Of a stretch of 64,000 nucleotides of DNA, positions 35,101-43,828 are shown one piece after another. Position 1 is the first letter of the stretch; each line of letters starts with the position of its first letter. The position numbers and the translations under genes were made by a program. This stretch comes from Cyanobacteria bacterium SBLK (GTDB lineage: Bacteria > Cyanobacteriota > Cyanobacteriia > Cyanobacteriales > Spirulinaceae), in NCBI GenBank assembly GCA_017746715.1, contig JAGHZQ010000098.1:1-64000 (forward strand). Direction: 5' to 3'. Under the pieces are notes generated by a model. It ran no database searches. It was not told the DNA's origin and saw only the letters and a program-made list of their open reading frames with translations.

Positions 35101-36744
35101 CTATAGCGATCGCCGATCGCTTTCATTTTCTCCCTCATTGGTTCTTCTCTTCTTGATGCGAACGACATTTTCGGCAGTCTGGGAATTCAGCACTCGCTCT
35201 GTTAACTTAGCAACAAAAGACTGTTGTAATTGCCAATTATCCCTTAAAAGTGCTGTTTGTAATACCTCCTCAACCAAATCTTCTAATTTTGCCACCGACT
35301 CCAACGCGATCCACACGATTTGATTGGTTTCCTCCCCGTTGGGACGAGTCACTGTAATGCGCCGTACTTCAAACCCTTGCGAATCTCCCTTTGCCGCTAC
35401 ATTCGCCTGTAACGCCTCTAAATGCTTAAATTGTCTTGCCAGATCCTCTAGTTTGACCTCAAACGCCGCTACATCCCCATCATTCCACGATCGCGGCGGT
35501 TTGTCCCCCACTACCATTAATATTGCCTCCAACCACTCGCGATCGCCAACTTTTTCATCCGTTGCAGCACTCACAAACCGCTTTAACCAAGGTTGAATGA
35601 TTTTACCCATTAACTTACTGCTGCGAAAATAAAGATCTTTCTGTAAATTGTCTTTATTCTGACGCAACCCAAACGCCTTGTAAAGCAACCCTCGGCAAGT
35701 GTTTAAATTCTCATCGTAAGCACCCTGTAATTCCCGAAAGGATTCTCCGAGCAATTTTCGCAGTTTTTTTACTGTCGTCCCGGTGTTACCGCGCGAAATC
35801 GAGGTATCATCTACTTCTCCCGTCCCAATTGGGGACAAATCGCACGCAAGGGGGAGCGAATTAAATAATAACTCATCCGGCTCTCTGGTCTCCTGCAAAG
35901 CACGTAAAATCTTTTGCGATCGCAAATTCACCTTCTTCGTTTTCTGGGTGTATTCCGGCAACTGACGCGCAAACTGTAACAACGGTGTCACCACATTTAA
36001 CAAGGTTGTATTGCGGCTTCCTTTGGGATATTTGCGCGGTTGAGAAAGCACTGATTCGAGTTCCTTAAACACCTGCGATCGCAGTCCCGTCACGGCAAAA
36101 TATTTCACCGCAAACCATGCGGGATATTTCATCAATAATTCAAAATGTTCGATTCCTAAAACGGGGATAAAAGTCCCTTCTTGATATATCGCTACATCAT
36201 CCACATGGTAGCTCAAAACCGCCGCCAAAAACACCGGAATTGCTCCTGCTTTCATGCCGTAAGGGATTGCCATTAATTGGCGTTCGAGGTTATCTAAACT
36301 TATCGGTTTCTCTGTCGCCGATACGCAAAAATCCTCAATTGCCTGCCAAATTTGTAACACTCCCGATGCGTCCGAAGGCGGATAAAATCCCCATTCTTCT
36401 CCCTCTTGACGATGAATATCTGACAAGAGAGAAAAATACATACTGACCTCGGGTCCGTATCCTTGCAATTCCAATCGCTCTCGATCGCCATACTTTAACA
36501 TCGCATCTATTAATTGTCGTCGTGCCATTGCACCTTGAGATGTCAACTCGCGACGATTGATTAACTCATTCCAAAGTCGCGGCGTTTGGGAATAAATGCG
36601 ATCGCAAACTGCCGATAATTGTCTTTGCAATCCTCGCACGCTAGTAATATTTTGCTGTTCTCCTGCAATCCAAGCAATCTGCGATCGCGCTAACCCAAAT
36701 GTGTGCTTAATACTCTCATTTAACAACTTTTGTGCTTGACCCAA
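35101..36744 (-). CDS. sspC: SspC-like ATPase, C-terminal half (547 aa)
   Basis: Continuation of the large ATPase of the operon. MAIPYGMKAGAIPVFLAAVL and VDDVAIYQEGTFIPVL resemble the C-terminal half of BrxC-like and SspC-like P-loop proteins. The open frame extends 22 codons upstream of this TTG to a single TAA at 36811-36813, in the same frame as the N-terminal half, and the bridging peptide (NSASQLQTDGVARREVNYR) looks like ordinary protein. So the gene was probably one of about 1168 codons. The 3' end is Arg/Lys- and Glu-rich. A weak GAGAGG lies 11 bases before the TTG, so separate translation is possible. Confidence 0.7.
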   Translation of the reverse strand: MGQAQKLLNESIKHTFGLARSQIAWIAGEQQNITSVRGLQRQLSAVCDRIYSQTPRLWNELINRRELTSQGAMARRQLIDAMLKYGDRERLELQGYGPEVSMYFSLLSDIHRQEGEEWGFYPPSDASGVLQIWQAIEDFCVSATEKPISLDNLERQLMAIPYGMKAGAIPVFLAAVLSYHVDDVAIYQEGTFIPVLGIEHFELLMKYPAWFAVKYFAVTGLRSQVFKELESVLSQPRKYPKGSRNTTLLNVVTPLLQFARQLPEYTQKTKKVNLRSQKILRALQETREPDELLFNSLPLACDLSPIGTGEVDDTSISRGNTGTTVKKLRKLLGESFRELQGAYDENLNTCRGLLYKAFGLRQNKDNLQKDLYFRSSKLMGKIIQPWLKRFVSAATDEKVGDREWLEAILMVVGDKPPRSWNDGDVAAFEVKLEDLARQFKHLEALQANVAAKGDSQGFEVRRITVTRPNGEETNQIVWIALESVAKLEDLVEEVLQTALLRDNWQLQQSFVAKLTERVLNSQTAENVVRIKKRRTNEGENESDRRSL

Positions 36745-36810
36745 ACGATAATTTACCTCTCGTCGTGCGACTCCATCAGTTTGTAATTGAGACGCACTAT
36801 TTTTAATCTG

Positions 36811-38607
36811 TTACAATGCTGAAAACTCTAACACATGAATCCGTAACGTCCCTAAATTTAAACCGCAAAGAATAATTAAAGGTTTTCCATCCGTTGTAAA
36901 TTCTGGCACATCTTGCGGCAATTCCTCATCCAACCAATAGAGAATCAAACCATCACAATCGGGATGACAAGATAAAGGCATAAAATCTTGCGATGCTTCC
37001 CAATACTGTCTCTCAAAATAACGTAAAGTTCCCGTCGTATAACTGTGACGCTGTACGACTAGAGGAGAGAGGGGATAAAAGCGATCCAGTAACGTAGAAA
37101 GAAGCGATCGCTCCTTTTCAATAACCCTCTCAACTTCAGTATCGACATTAAAATCAGACCCTTGCCAAATTCGCAACTCATCCAAGGTTTTATAATGGGT
37201 AATAATCCCTCGTTTTAATAAGCGATCGACAATCTCATCCCAATGTTCTTTTTCTTCACTATGAGGAGAATCGCACAACGCCAAATTCACTAATTTTCGC
37301 GTCGCTTTAATGGTATTGGTAGCGCCTAATAAATTAAATGCTCCAATTGTTTTTAAAACCCGCAAACTGTCTTCTTCTAAATGACGAGCATCCGAAATTA
37401 AGCCATAAATCTCTACCCAACGACTCTGATAAGGACGCGATCCAATTCCCAAACCAACCGCTTCAATAAAATAGTCATAAACCCGATCTATTTTTAAGGT
37501 TGGTAATATTTCATTATTGATTTCGATTTCCTGTAAAAAATTAGCAAATGAGTGAGGTTCATCACTCGTTAAAAAAGTAAACAAAGAGCGATCGTTTTGA
37601 CCATAATATTGACAAAGTAAAGGTAATATTAGAATAGCAAGAGGATGCAAGGGATAAATAGCCGCTAATTCTGCTCGTGTTACTTCTCCTCTAATATCTT
37701 CTAAACTCTCAAACCATTCATCAGATTGCTGGATCGACGCACGGCTAATTTTCTCTGTTTCTAAAGGCGCGATCGCCTGTCCGATTAATCTGACTGTTTG
37801 TGAAGGAGAATCGGCAAAGGAAATATCTTCAAAGCGATTATTAATTTTAATCCATTCATTGCGTCTAACTGTTGCCAATCTTTGACCGTATTCAGAAAAT
37901 GCTTGATGGAGAAGAAATAATAAATAAATTGGAGATTCTGAATGATAGGAAAACTCTGCCAATTGCTGTAATAGATATAAATCTTCCGCACCTTCATGAT
38001 AAGACGCATATTCTAGATTTTTCCCTAACTCATCAATGATAATAAAAATACCTATTTTGACATTTTTTTGCAAACTTTTAATTAACTTAATCAAATTAAG
38101 ATTATCTTGGCGATCGCCGGCTTCAATCCGATCTTGTAAATTTAATATTTCTGTAGCAATTTTCGGCTTTTTCTTTCCTTGCCAAAACTCCTTAATCCCT
38201 CTAACAAGCGCCCGGAGAATGGTATGCTCGATGGGTTCTCTTTTTGCCGTTGCGATCGCGCGAATCAATCCAGTTTCCGGAATATTCCACTCAATACGCT
38301 TGCTAAATTCTTTACCTGCAATTTCTAACGCTATCCTGCGTAACTCCGAATTTTTTCGCGCAATTAAAGAACTCAAGAAGTGAGCAAAAGAGGATTTTCC
38401 CGTCCCGTAAACGCTCGTTAAAATCCATGCACGATTTGCCTCGGGATTGCCCAAACTTGTTAAAATTCGTTGCAAAACATCTCGCGATCGCTCGGTTATG
38501 ATATAGCCTTCCAGCATTTCTACGCGATCGAAATCCCGCTCTAAATTGATAGAGCGGGAATAGCGACGCTTAACACTAAAATATTGAGATAGTTTACCAG
38601 ACTTCAT
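36811..38607 (-). CDS. sspC: SspC-like P-loop ATPase, N-terminal half (598 aa)
   Basis: ILTSVYGTGKSSFAHFL (about 62-78) is Walker A with Lys71, and GIFIIIDELGKNLEY (about 186-200) is Walker B with Asp192-Glu193. An arginine-rich N-terminus precedes it. The protein is in the large AAA-like group with BrxC of BREX and SspC of phosphorothioation systems. It follows the DUF4007 gene by ten bases. It ends at TAA, where the frame otherwise continues into the next open frame; a CAA-to-TAA change would explain the split. All visible ATPase motifs lie in this half, so a truncated product could still bind ATP. Confidence 0.78.
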   Translation of the reverse strand: MKSGKLSQYFSVKRRYSRSINLERDFDRVEMLEGYIITERSRDVLQRILTSLGNPEANRAWILTSVYGTGKSSFAHFLSSLIARKNSELRRIALEIAGKEFSKRIEWNIPETGLIRAIATAKREPIEHTILRALVRGIKEFWQGKKKPKIATEILNLQDRIEAGDRQDNLNLIKLIKSLQKNVKIGIFIIIDELGKNLEYASYHEGAEDLYLLQQLAEFSYHSESPIYLLFLLHQAFSEYGQRLATVRRNEWIKINNRFEDISFADSPSQTVRLIGQAIAPLETEKISRASIQQSDEWFESLEDIRGEVTRAELAAIYPLHPLAILILPLLCQYYGQNDRSLFTFLTSDEPHSFANFLQEIEINNEILPTLKIDRVYDYFIEAVGLGIGSRPYQSRWVEIYGLISDARHLEEDSLRVLKTIGAFNLLGATNTIKATRKLVNLALCDSPHSEEKEHWDEIVDRLLKRGIITHYKTLDELRIWQGSDFNVDTEVERVIEKERSLLSTLLDRFYPLSPLVVQRHSYTTGTLRYFERQYWEASQDFMPLSCHPDCDGLILYWLDEELPQDVPEFTTDGKPLIILCGLNLGTLRIHVLEFSAL

Positions 38608-38617
38608 CGATACAAGT

Positions 38618-39520
38618 TTATTGATAATACTTCTCTAGAATAGCGCGTGCGAGGTCATTTGGGTCATCTTGAAAAGAAAATTGAATAATTCCCGCCGTAT
38701 CGCTGAGATTGAGGTTTTTCGGCCATGCGGGTAAAATATCCTCGATCGCATTATAAATTGCGCTTTCCGGCAGTTTAAAGACCAATCCCGGACTACCAAG
38801 CTCGTAACTCAAACTCGACAAAGAGATCGTTTTTTGTCCTCCTTTAGCTGCCGCAAACTGCAAACATGCAGCCACAATGATTTCACTAGGCAAACTCATT
38901 TTAGCACCAATTCGAAAGCTATATTGTTGTGCTTCTCCTCCTCGTTGAATAAGACTTAATTGAGTAAAAGGACAATCGAGAGAGTCTTCAGAAACGTTCT
39001 TTTCTCCTCTCGATTCTACATACATTCGTAAAATGCAAGTCAAATCTTTTTTGAGAGAACTCTCAACAATATTTTTGCCTTGGTTCGTGCGATATTGAAC
39101 CAATCCTTGAAATAAATTCTCGCTCTTGAATTCAATTCCTCTAAACAGATTAAAGGTAAAATACCAAGCAGCAGCCTCGCAAGTTGGCCTCAACAAATAC
39201 CAGTGTAATAACCATAAAGAAGCCGGATCTTCTAAAAAAGGATCCCATCCCTCATCATCCAGCAAATTTTTCCCAAATTCACTCGGGCGATCGTCCTCCA
39301 AAATCTTAAAAGCACGACACCAATATCGGATCGATCGCACCATATTTTTTCCCACCCCTAATACCACAGGTGCATCATTTTCTAAAAATATTTTTGGATT
39401 TTCTTTGGCTTTATCGTATCCTTTTTTCAGCCATCCAAAACGCGGATGAAATGTCTCGTGACGGGCAAAAACCAGATCGACAGAGGGCGGCGAAATACCG
39501 GGAATGGATGAAGTCGTCAT
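38618..39520 (-). CDS. sspB: DUF4007 protein, SspB-like component
   Basis: VDLVFARHETFHPRFGWLKKGYD (split over about 15-37) is the DUF4007 signature. SMRYWCR-like and LWLLHWYLL stretches follow, then a winged-helix-like C-terminus ending ILEKYYQ. As I recall, SspB, the nickase of the SspABCD system, belongs with this domain, and DUF4007 genes commonly sit with PAPS-reductase-family and ATPase genes. It is the first intact gene of the operon. I prefer ATG 39520 over GTG 39559 because the conserved part starts soon after and the extra residues look unlike protein, but neither has a strong ribosome-binding site. Confidence 0.78.
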   Translation of the reverse strand: MTTSSIPGISPPSVDLVFARHETFHPRFGWLKKGYDKAKENPKIFLENDAPVVLGVGKNMVRSIRYWCRAFKILEDDRPSEFGKNLLDDEGWDPFLEDPASLWLLHWYLLRPTCEAAAWYFTFNLFRGIEFKSENLFQGLVQYRTNQGKNIVESSLKKDLTCILRMYVESRGEKNVSEDSLDCPFTQLSLIQRGGEAQQYSFRIGAKMSLPSEIIVAACLQFAAAKGGQKTISLSSLSYELGSPGLVFKLPESAIYNAIEDILPAWPKNLNLSDTAGIIQFSFQDDPNDLARAILEKYYQ

Positions 39521-39589
39521 TTCTATAATAGTTGAGTTTCCGAATGCTGAGAGGAGCACAATGCGATCGCGCCCAAATAATATTTTAAA

Positions 39590-39883
39590 TTATTTTTGAT
39601 AGGCTTGCTCTAATAATTTTAGTGGATTGTCCCAACAGCGAACGAGTTGTTCTGGGGAAACCTCGCATTTTTGTTGTATAATTGTCTTTGTTTCCAGTTG
39701 TATCAAACACGCTTGTAAAAAATTCGGTTTGATGTTGAGAATAGGGCAAAGTCCGTAAGGCTGCAAGAGCACTTTTTCAGTGAGAATCGATGGTGTTTCT
39801 GAAAAATCTCGTTCCCAAAGTTTGGCGAGAAAGTAACTGATGAGATAAATATTAGGAAGCGTGACTCGATTTCTGCCAGTTTC
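39590..39883 (-). pseudogene. C-terminal remnant of an unidentified gene upstream of the Ssp operon
   Basis: An open frame of 97 codons follows a TAA and has no ATG, GTG or TTG in its first 36 codons. The peptide looks like real protein (LPNIYLISYFLAKLWERDF, and CWDNPLKLLEQAYQK at the end) but lacks an N-terminus. It lies 70 bases before the DUF4007 gene and may be a lost first gene of the operon. Family not recognised. Confidence 0.45.
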
Positions 39884-40010
39884 TTAAATCAATCTTAATC
39901 TCCCTACTTTCCGAACCTTAACCCTCGCCGAACGATATAATGATTTGCCATGTCTCATTCTCCCAATATCATAAGGGATAACAAGTTGTTAATCTGGGAA
40001 TCTCGGAGTC

Positions 40011-40640
40011 ATGTTCGATAATCCAACCACTCCAACATTCTCTTCTTTTAGTTTTGAAGTGGTTACGGTAAACGATCGCGGCGAAATTATCGAACGAGAG
40101 AAGCGATCGGCAAACTATTATCGGGAAAATTGTAGAAAGAGTATCTTGGTACGATGCGATCGAATTTTGTGCCAGACTGTCCCGACTTACGGGGCGAGAA
40201 TACAGGCTTCCCAGTGAAGCAGAATGGGAATATGCTTGTCATGCGCCCTCTCCCTTAGCTTCTCTTTCAAAAGAGGAGAATTATCCGCCTTTTCATTTTG
40301 GGGAAACGATAACGACGGATTTAGCAAACTATAAGGGTCATTTTCTTTTTGCCAATGAATCCAAAGGACAATACAGACAAGGAACAACTCCCGTTGATGA
40401 GTTTATCTATCCCAATGCCTTCGGGTTATACGATCTGCATGGAAATGTGTTGGAATGGTGTTTGGATTCGTGGCACGATAACTATGAGGGTGCGCCTAAT
40501 AATGGGGAGGTTTGGGATCGAAGTCTTCGGCGATCGCTCCGGGCTTGCGCTCGTGGGGGTTACTGGTACTTTTGTCCTAATGCCTGCCGCTCGTCCAAGC
40601 GGTTCTCTCTTTTGAAGGATACCGATCGCGGGGTAATTCC
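40011..40640 (+). pseudogene. Broken SUMF1-like (PvdO/EgtB type) gene
   Basis: ATG 40011 starts FSFEVVTVNDRGEIIERE, the usual linker of cyanobacterial SUMF1-domain proteins. At about 40126 the frame shifts and about 100 residues are missing. The second frame resumes with VSWYDAIEFCARLSRLTG, LPSEAEWEYACHA, NAFGLYDLHGNVLEWC and SWHDNYEGAPN, and ends in a decayed RGGYWYFCPNACRSSKR. It lacks the C-x4-C pair of true FGEs. Confidence 0.7.
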
Positions 40641-40861
40641 TGCCTTTGATTTAAAATTGCCATCATCGTTAACAACAGCAAATTATCCGCTAAATTGCGA
40701 ATTGCTTTCGACTCTGCGATCGCATCACGCAAGCGCTTTTTTAACCGAATGCGATCGGGATCGTTCCCCATTGATAAATGGTACCAGCGATCGATAAACT
40801 CGCGAATTTCCTCCTCGTTCAACGATTGAATAGTAAAGTGGCGAAAACCTCCCTGTTGCAA
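40620..40861 (-). pseudogene. Fragment of a NACHT-type NTPase
   Basis: RHFTIQSLNEEEIREFIDRW, then AIAESKAIRNLADNLLLLTM and AILNQRQELPRDR match the helical part behind the nucleotide site in cyanobacterial NACHT proteins. Walker motifs and effector domains are gone. Its left end runs into the antisense of the SUMF1 relic, so the two fragments were joined by deletion. Confidence 0.65.
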
Positions 40862-41036
40862 TCGTTCTGGAATATATAGGTTTCAATATCAAAACCCGGC
40901 GATAAGTTCGCCGTATTGCGGGCAATATGTTCTAAAAGTTCGGTTTCGAGAAGCGATCGGATATCTTGTCTAGTATTGCACCGATCTCAGAAAAATACCA
41001 TCCGAGGCAATTCATGAAGAAGATGGCACTCCTCCA
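40862..41036. other. Degraded sequence between the NACHT fragment and the nuclease gene
   Basis: Read on the - strand, YIPERLQQGG leads into the NACHT fragment after a frame change, so at least part of this is more of the same dead gene. Nothing else was recognised. Confidence 0.4.
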
Positions 41037-41663
41037 TTAATATTCCAACTGACTCAAGCGTTTCAAAATTTGCAAAACATTATATAATTCATTCCCCGGA
41101 TTGCGAATTAAAAATCCTTTGGATAAACTATAAACATTGCGATCGCCGCGAACTAATTTAATAAAAACAAACGTTCCTCCCGTGGCGATCGTACCAAAAC
41201 TCGGACATTCGGGATGAGGATTGGCTAACATATAAGTTAAAATTTGCGGCAGTGCCTCTTCAATCGAAAATGCGGCTTTCTTAGACTCGATCGCCGTCAC
41301 CCAAAACCGCTCTTTTAGCACCAGTGTATCAATTTTTCCTTTAACAATTACGCCGTCATCTTCTAAAGCAATCTCAATCGGTTCTTCGCTTTTAATATAA
41401 AAAGGAGAAATATAAAAATCGGCAATGAATAAAATCGGGTCTAAAATCGCCATTTTCACCACATTTTCAAGGAGTGGCGGATAATTGAGTAAATTAATAT
41501 AACCGGCTTTGACCTTATCGAGAAGTTCGCGATCGCGATCGCTAATCTCCGGTAACCCCTCCTGCCATTCTGGAAAAAAGTCCTCATCTTCCGTTAAAGT
41601 CAAGCCAAAGCGATCGATTAAATCTCGTAGAGTAATGGTTTGGGCTTGCAAGGTTTGAGACAT
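41037..41663 (-). CDS. Small type I restriction HsdR-N-like nuclease, second paralogue (208 aa)
   Basis: Shares the layout of the protein at 34383: ITLRDLIDRFGL, EWQEGLPEISDRDRELLDKVK, then GKIDTLVL and AIESKKAAF as the predicted Asp and E-x-K of a PD-(D/E)XK nuclease, and ILTYMLANPHPE. The frame is intact with an N-terminal Met and a stop at 41037. No helicase or methylase partner lies nearby, so it is a solitary member. It marks the right border of the defence island as its paralogue marks the middle. Confidence 0.72.
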   Translation of the reverse strand: MSQTLQAQTITLRDLIDRFGLTLTEDEDFFPEWQEGLPEISDRDRELLDKVKAGYINLLNYPPLLENVVKMAILDPILFIADFYISPFYIKSEEPIEIALEDDGVIVKGKIDTLVLKERFWVTAIESKKAAFSIEEALPQILTYMLANPHPECPSFGTIATGGTFVFIKLVRGDRNVYSLSKGFLIRNPGNELYNVLQILKRLSQLEY

Positions 41664-41886
41664 TGCCTATCCATTCAAAATTCCTCACTCTGATTATAAC
41701 TGAAGAAAGACAATTGAGAAAAATGCAAGCGATCTCGAATTCTCGACAATGATTGCAATTCCTGTTGTAAAAAGTTGCAATCATTCTTGCGAACTGTTCC
41801 GAATCCCGATCGTAAAAGTAGGTAGGGTTTACTCAGAAAAGCGATCGCACTCCTCTCAAGTCCCCCTTCAACCATGAGATCTCGAT

Positions 41887-42117
41887 TTAAGGAGTTTTTT
41901 GCAAATCCGGGCGCTCTTCCGGTACGATTGCCCCTTTAACCGGACAAACCTGCAAGCAGATCCCGCAATCGATACACGTTTCAAAATCAATCCAAAACCA
42001 ATCCATCCCCTTGACATTTTTACCGGGTCCGGGGTGGATGCAAGCGACAGGACAAGCATTAACGCAATCCGCCACGCCTTCACAAGTTTCAGTAACAATA
42101 GTGTGGGGCATTTTCAA
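41887..42117 (-). CDS. Ferredoxin with two iron-sulfur cluster motifs (76 aa)
   Basis: CEGVADCVNACPVACIHPG and CIDCGICLQVCPV are two bacterial-type cluster-binding motifs. The first has the longer C-x5-C-x3-C spacing of seven-iron ferredoxins, so a [3Fe-4S] or [4Fe-4S] plus a [4Fe-4S] cluster is expected. Insert KNVKGMDWFWIDFE lies between them. It is a small soluble electron carrier; the partner is not evident from neighbours. It is intact despite the degraded surroundings. ATG 42117 is followed closely by the conserved TIVTETCEG. Confidence 0.9.
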   Translation of the reverse strand: MKMPHTIVTETCEGVADCVNACPVACIHPGPGKNVKGMDWFWIDFETCIDCGICLQVCPVKGAIVPEERPDLQKTP

Positions 42118-42125
42118 CCTTTTTC

Positions 42126-42425
42126 TTAAAACCGATCGCTAATTATTGTAAAGGGAGTTGCGATCGCCCCCTCAAAAATTTCTGCCAACTCAAAAACGAA
42201 TCCCGGTAAAACCTCCTCTCCCGATACCGTTTCCGGAGATCCTAAAACTTCCACCTCGCGATCGGGACGATACACCTCTACAATTTGTCGTTAATGAATC
42301 CAAGATACATCCGGAGAACGAGTTGCGCCATTGGGCAGAATAAACCCCGTAGACGAATCAAAAACCTCTCCCAATCTCCTGCGCCGATCGATTTCTAACT
42401 CTAAAGGTGAGGATAAATGAACCAT
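42126..42425 (-). pseudogene. Collapsed Uma2-family gene
   Basis: From ATG 42425 the frame reads RLGEVFDSSTGFILPNGA and TRSPDVSWIH, then TAA. In the next frame the C-terminal end follows at once: IVEVYRPDREVEVLGSPETV and VLPGFVFELAEIFEG. The catalytic middle, normally between these parts, has been deleted, as has part of the N-terminus. Confidence 0.65.
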
Positions 42426-42619
42426 AATTTTTGAAGCTCTCGCCAACATTATTATACGTTCTGCTCCCTGTCTCCCCGTCTCCTCACTCCCTCCCCAGCA
42501 AGAATTGTAAAAACAATTTAACAAAAGCTAAGAATTATCTTAAGATTAAGGCAGTAAAGAAAATTTTTTGGTAAACGCTACCAAATTTAAACCTCACACA
42601 GAAATTAGGAGGATATTTT
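42426..42619. other. Upstream region of the aldolase gene
   Basis: AT-rich before the ribosome-binding site AGGAGG at 42607-42612. Likely promoter region; no gene. Confidence 0.45.
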
Positions 42620-43699
42620 ATGGCGCTCGTACCCATGCGGCTGCTTTTGGATCACGCGGCTGAAAACGGTTATGGAATCCCTGCTTACAACGTCAACAAC
42701 ATGGAGCAAATCATCTCCATCATGCAGGCTGCGGACGAATCCAACAGCCCCGTTATTCTCCAAGCCTCTCGCGGCGCTCGCAAATACGCTGGTGAAAACT
42801 TCCTGCGCCACTTAATTCAAGCGGCTGTAGAAACCTATCCTCATATTCCCATTGCCATGCACCAAGACCACGGCAATGCGCCTTCTACCTGCTACACGGC
42901 AATGCGCTACGGTTTCACTAGCGTCATGATGGATGGTTCCTTAGAAGCCGACGCGAAAACTCCCGCCAGCTTCGAGTACAACGTTAGCGTTACTGCTGAA
43001 GTCGTTAAAGTCGCTCACTCCATCGGAGTCAGCGTAGAAGGCGAACTCGGTTGCTTGGGTTCTCTCGAAACCGGTCAAGGTGACAAAGAAGACGGCCATG
43101 GTTTTGAAGGCACATTGAGCAAGGATCAATTGCTCACCGATCCCGATGAAGCGGTTCAATTTGTCGAACAAACCCAAGTAGACGCTTTAGCCGTTGCGAT
43201 CGGTACCAGCCACGGTGCTTACAAGTTCACCCGCAAGCCTACCGGTGAAATCCTTGCTATCAGCCGCATTGAAGAAATTCACAACCGCTTGCCCAACACC
43301 CACTTGGTCATGCACGGTTCTTCCTCCGTTCCTTCTGACTTGATCGATATCATCAACCAGTACGGCGGTGCAATTCCCGAAACCTATGGGGTACCCGTTG
43401 AAGAAATTCAAAAAGGTATTAAGAGCGGCGTTCGTAAGGTCAATATCGACACCGATAACCGTTTGGCAATCACGGCGGCTATTCGTAAAGCTGCGGCCGC
43501 GGATCCCAAGAACTTCGATCCCCGCCACTTCCTCAAGCCTTCCATCGCGATGATGAAAGATGTTTGCTTGCAACGCTATCAAGCCTTTGGTACCGCAGGT
43601 AATGCGACCAGTATCAAACAAGTGACTTTAGATGAGTACGCTCGCAAATATGCTAGCGGTGACTTGGCAGCTAAAGTTAAAACGGCTGTTGCAGTTTAA
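42620..43699 (+). CDS. fbaA: Class II fructose-bisphosphate aldolase
   Basis: Cleaves and forms fructose 1,6-bisphosphate, and in cyanobacteria also sedoheptulose bisphosphate in the Calvin cycle. It has MHQDHGN (first zinc His and catalytic Asp), SVMMDGSLE, VEGELGCLGSLETG (metal ligand Glu), GTSHGAYK and MHGSSSVP (further zinc His) and NIDTDNRL. At 359 residues it matches the long CbbA/Fba type used in the Calvin cycle. AGGAGG eight bases before the ATG and biased codon use suggest high expression. A terminator follows the tandem repeat. Confidence 0.97.
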   Translation: MALVPMRLLLDHAAENGYGIPAYNVNNMEQIISIMQAADESNSPVILQASRGARKYAGENFLRHLIQAAVETYPHIPIAMHQDHGNAPSTCYTAMRYGFTSVMMDGSLEADAKTPASFEYNVSVTAEVVKVAHSIGVSVEGELGCLGSLETGQGDKEDGHGFEGTLSKDQLLTDPDEAVQFVEQTQVDALAVAIGTSHGAYKFTRKPTGEILAISRIEEIHNRLPNTHLVMHGSSSVPSDLIDIINQYGGAIPETYGVPVEEIQKGIKSGVRKVNIDTDNRLAITAAIRKAAAADPKNFDPRHFLKPSIAMMKDVCLQRYQAFGTAGNATSIKQVTLDEYARKYASGDLAAKVKTAVAV

Positions 43700-43749
43700 C
43701 AGTTGACAGTTGATAGTTGACAGTTGATAGTTGACAGTTGATAGTTGAC
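43700..43749. repeat. 14-base tandem repeat after the aldolase gene
   Basis: AGTTGACAGTTGAT occurs about three and a half times directly behind the stop codon. It is typical short intergenic repeat DNA in cyanobacteria. Confidence 0.8.
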
Positions 43750-43776
43750 TGCTGTTTACCGATTAAACTCATCATA

Positions 43777-43810
43777 AAAAGAGGCGTTTCCTTAAACGTC
43801 TCTTTTATTA
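43777..43810 (+). terminator. Rho-independent terminator of the aldolase gene
   Basis: AAAAGAGGCGTTT and AAACGTCTCTTTT pair with one G-T pair around a four-base loop and are followed by an AT-rich tail. Confidence 0.75.
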
Positions 43811-43828
43811 TTTTTGGAGTCGAGCTTT

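Noticed and set aside
36811..39520. Assignment of the defence operon to BREX
   Set aside because: BREX type 4 also pairs a PAPS-reductase protein with a BrxC-like ATPase, but no PglZ or BrxL is present, whereas DUF4007, DUF262/DUF1524 and a cysteine desulfurase fit the Ssp system.
43700..43749. Short direct repeats considered as a CRISPR array
   Set aside because: Units are 14 bases with no unique spacers and no cas genes nearby; a simple tandem repeat.
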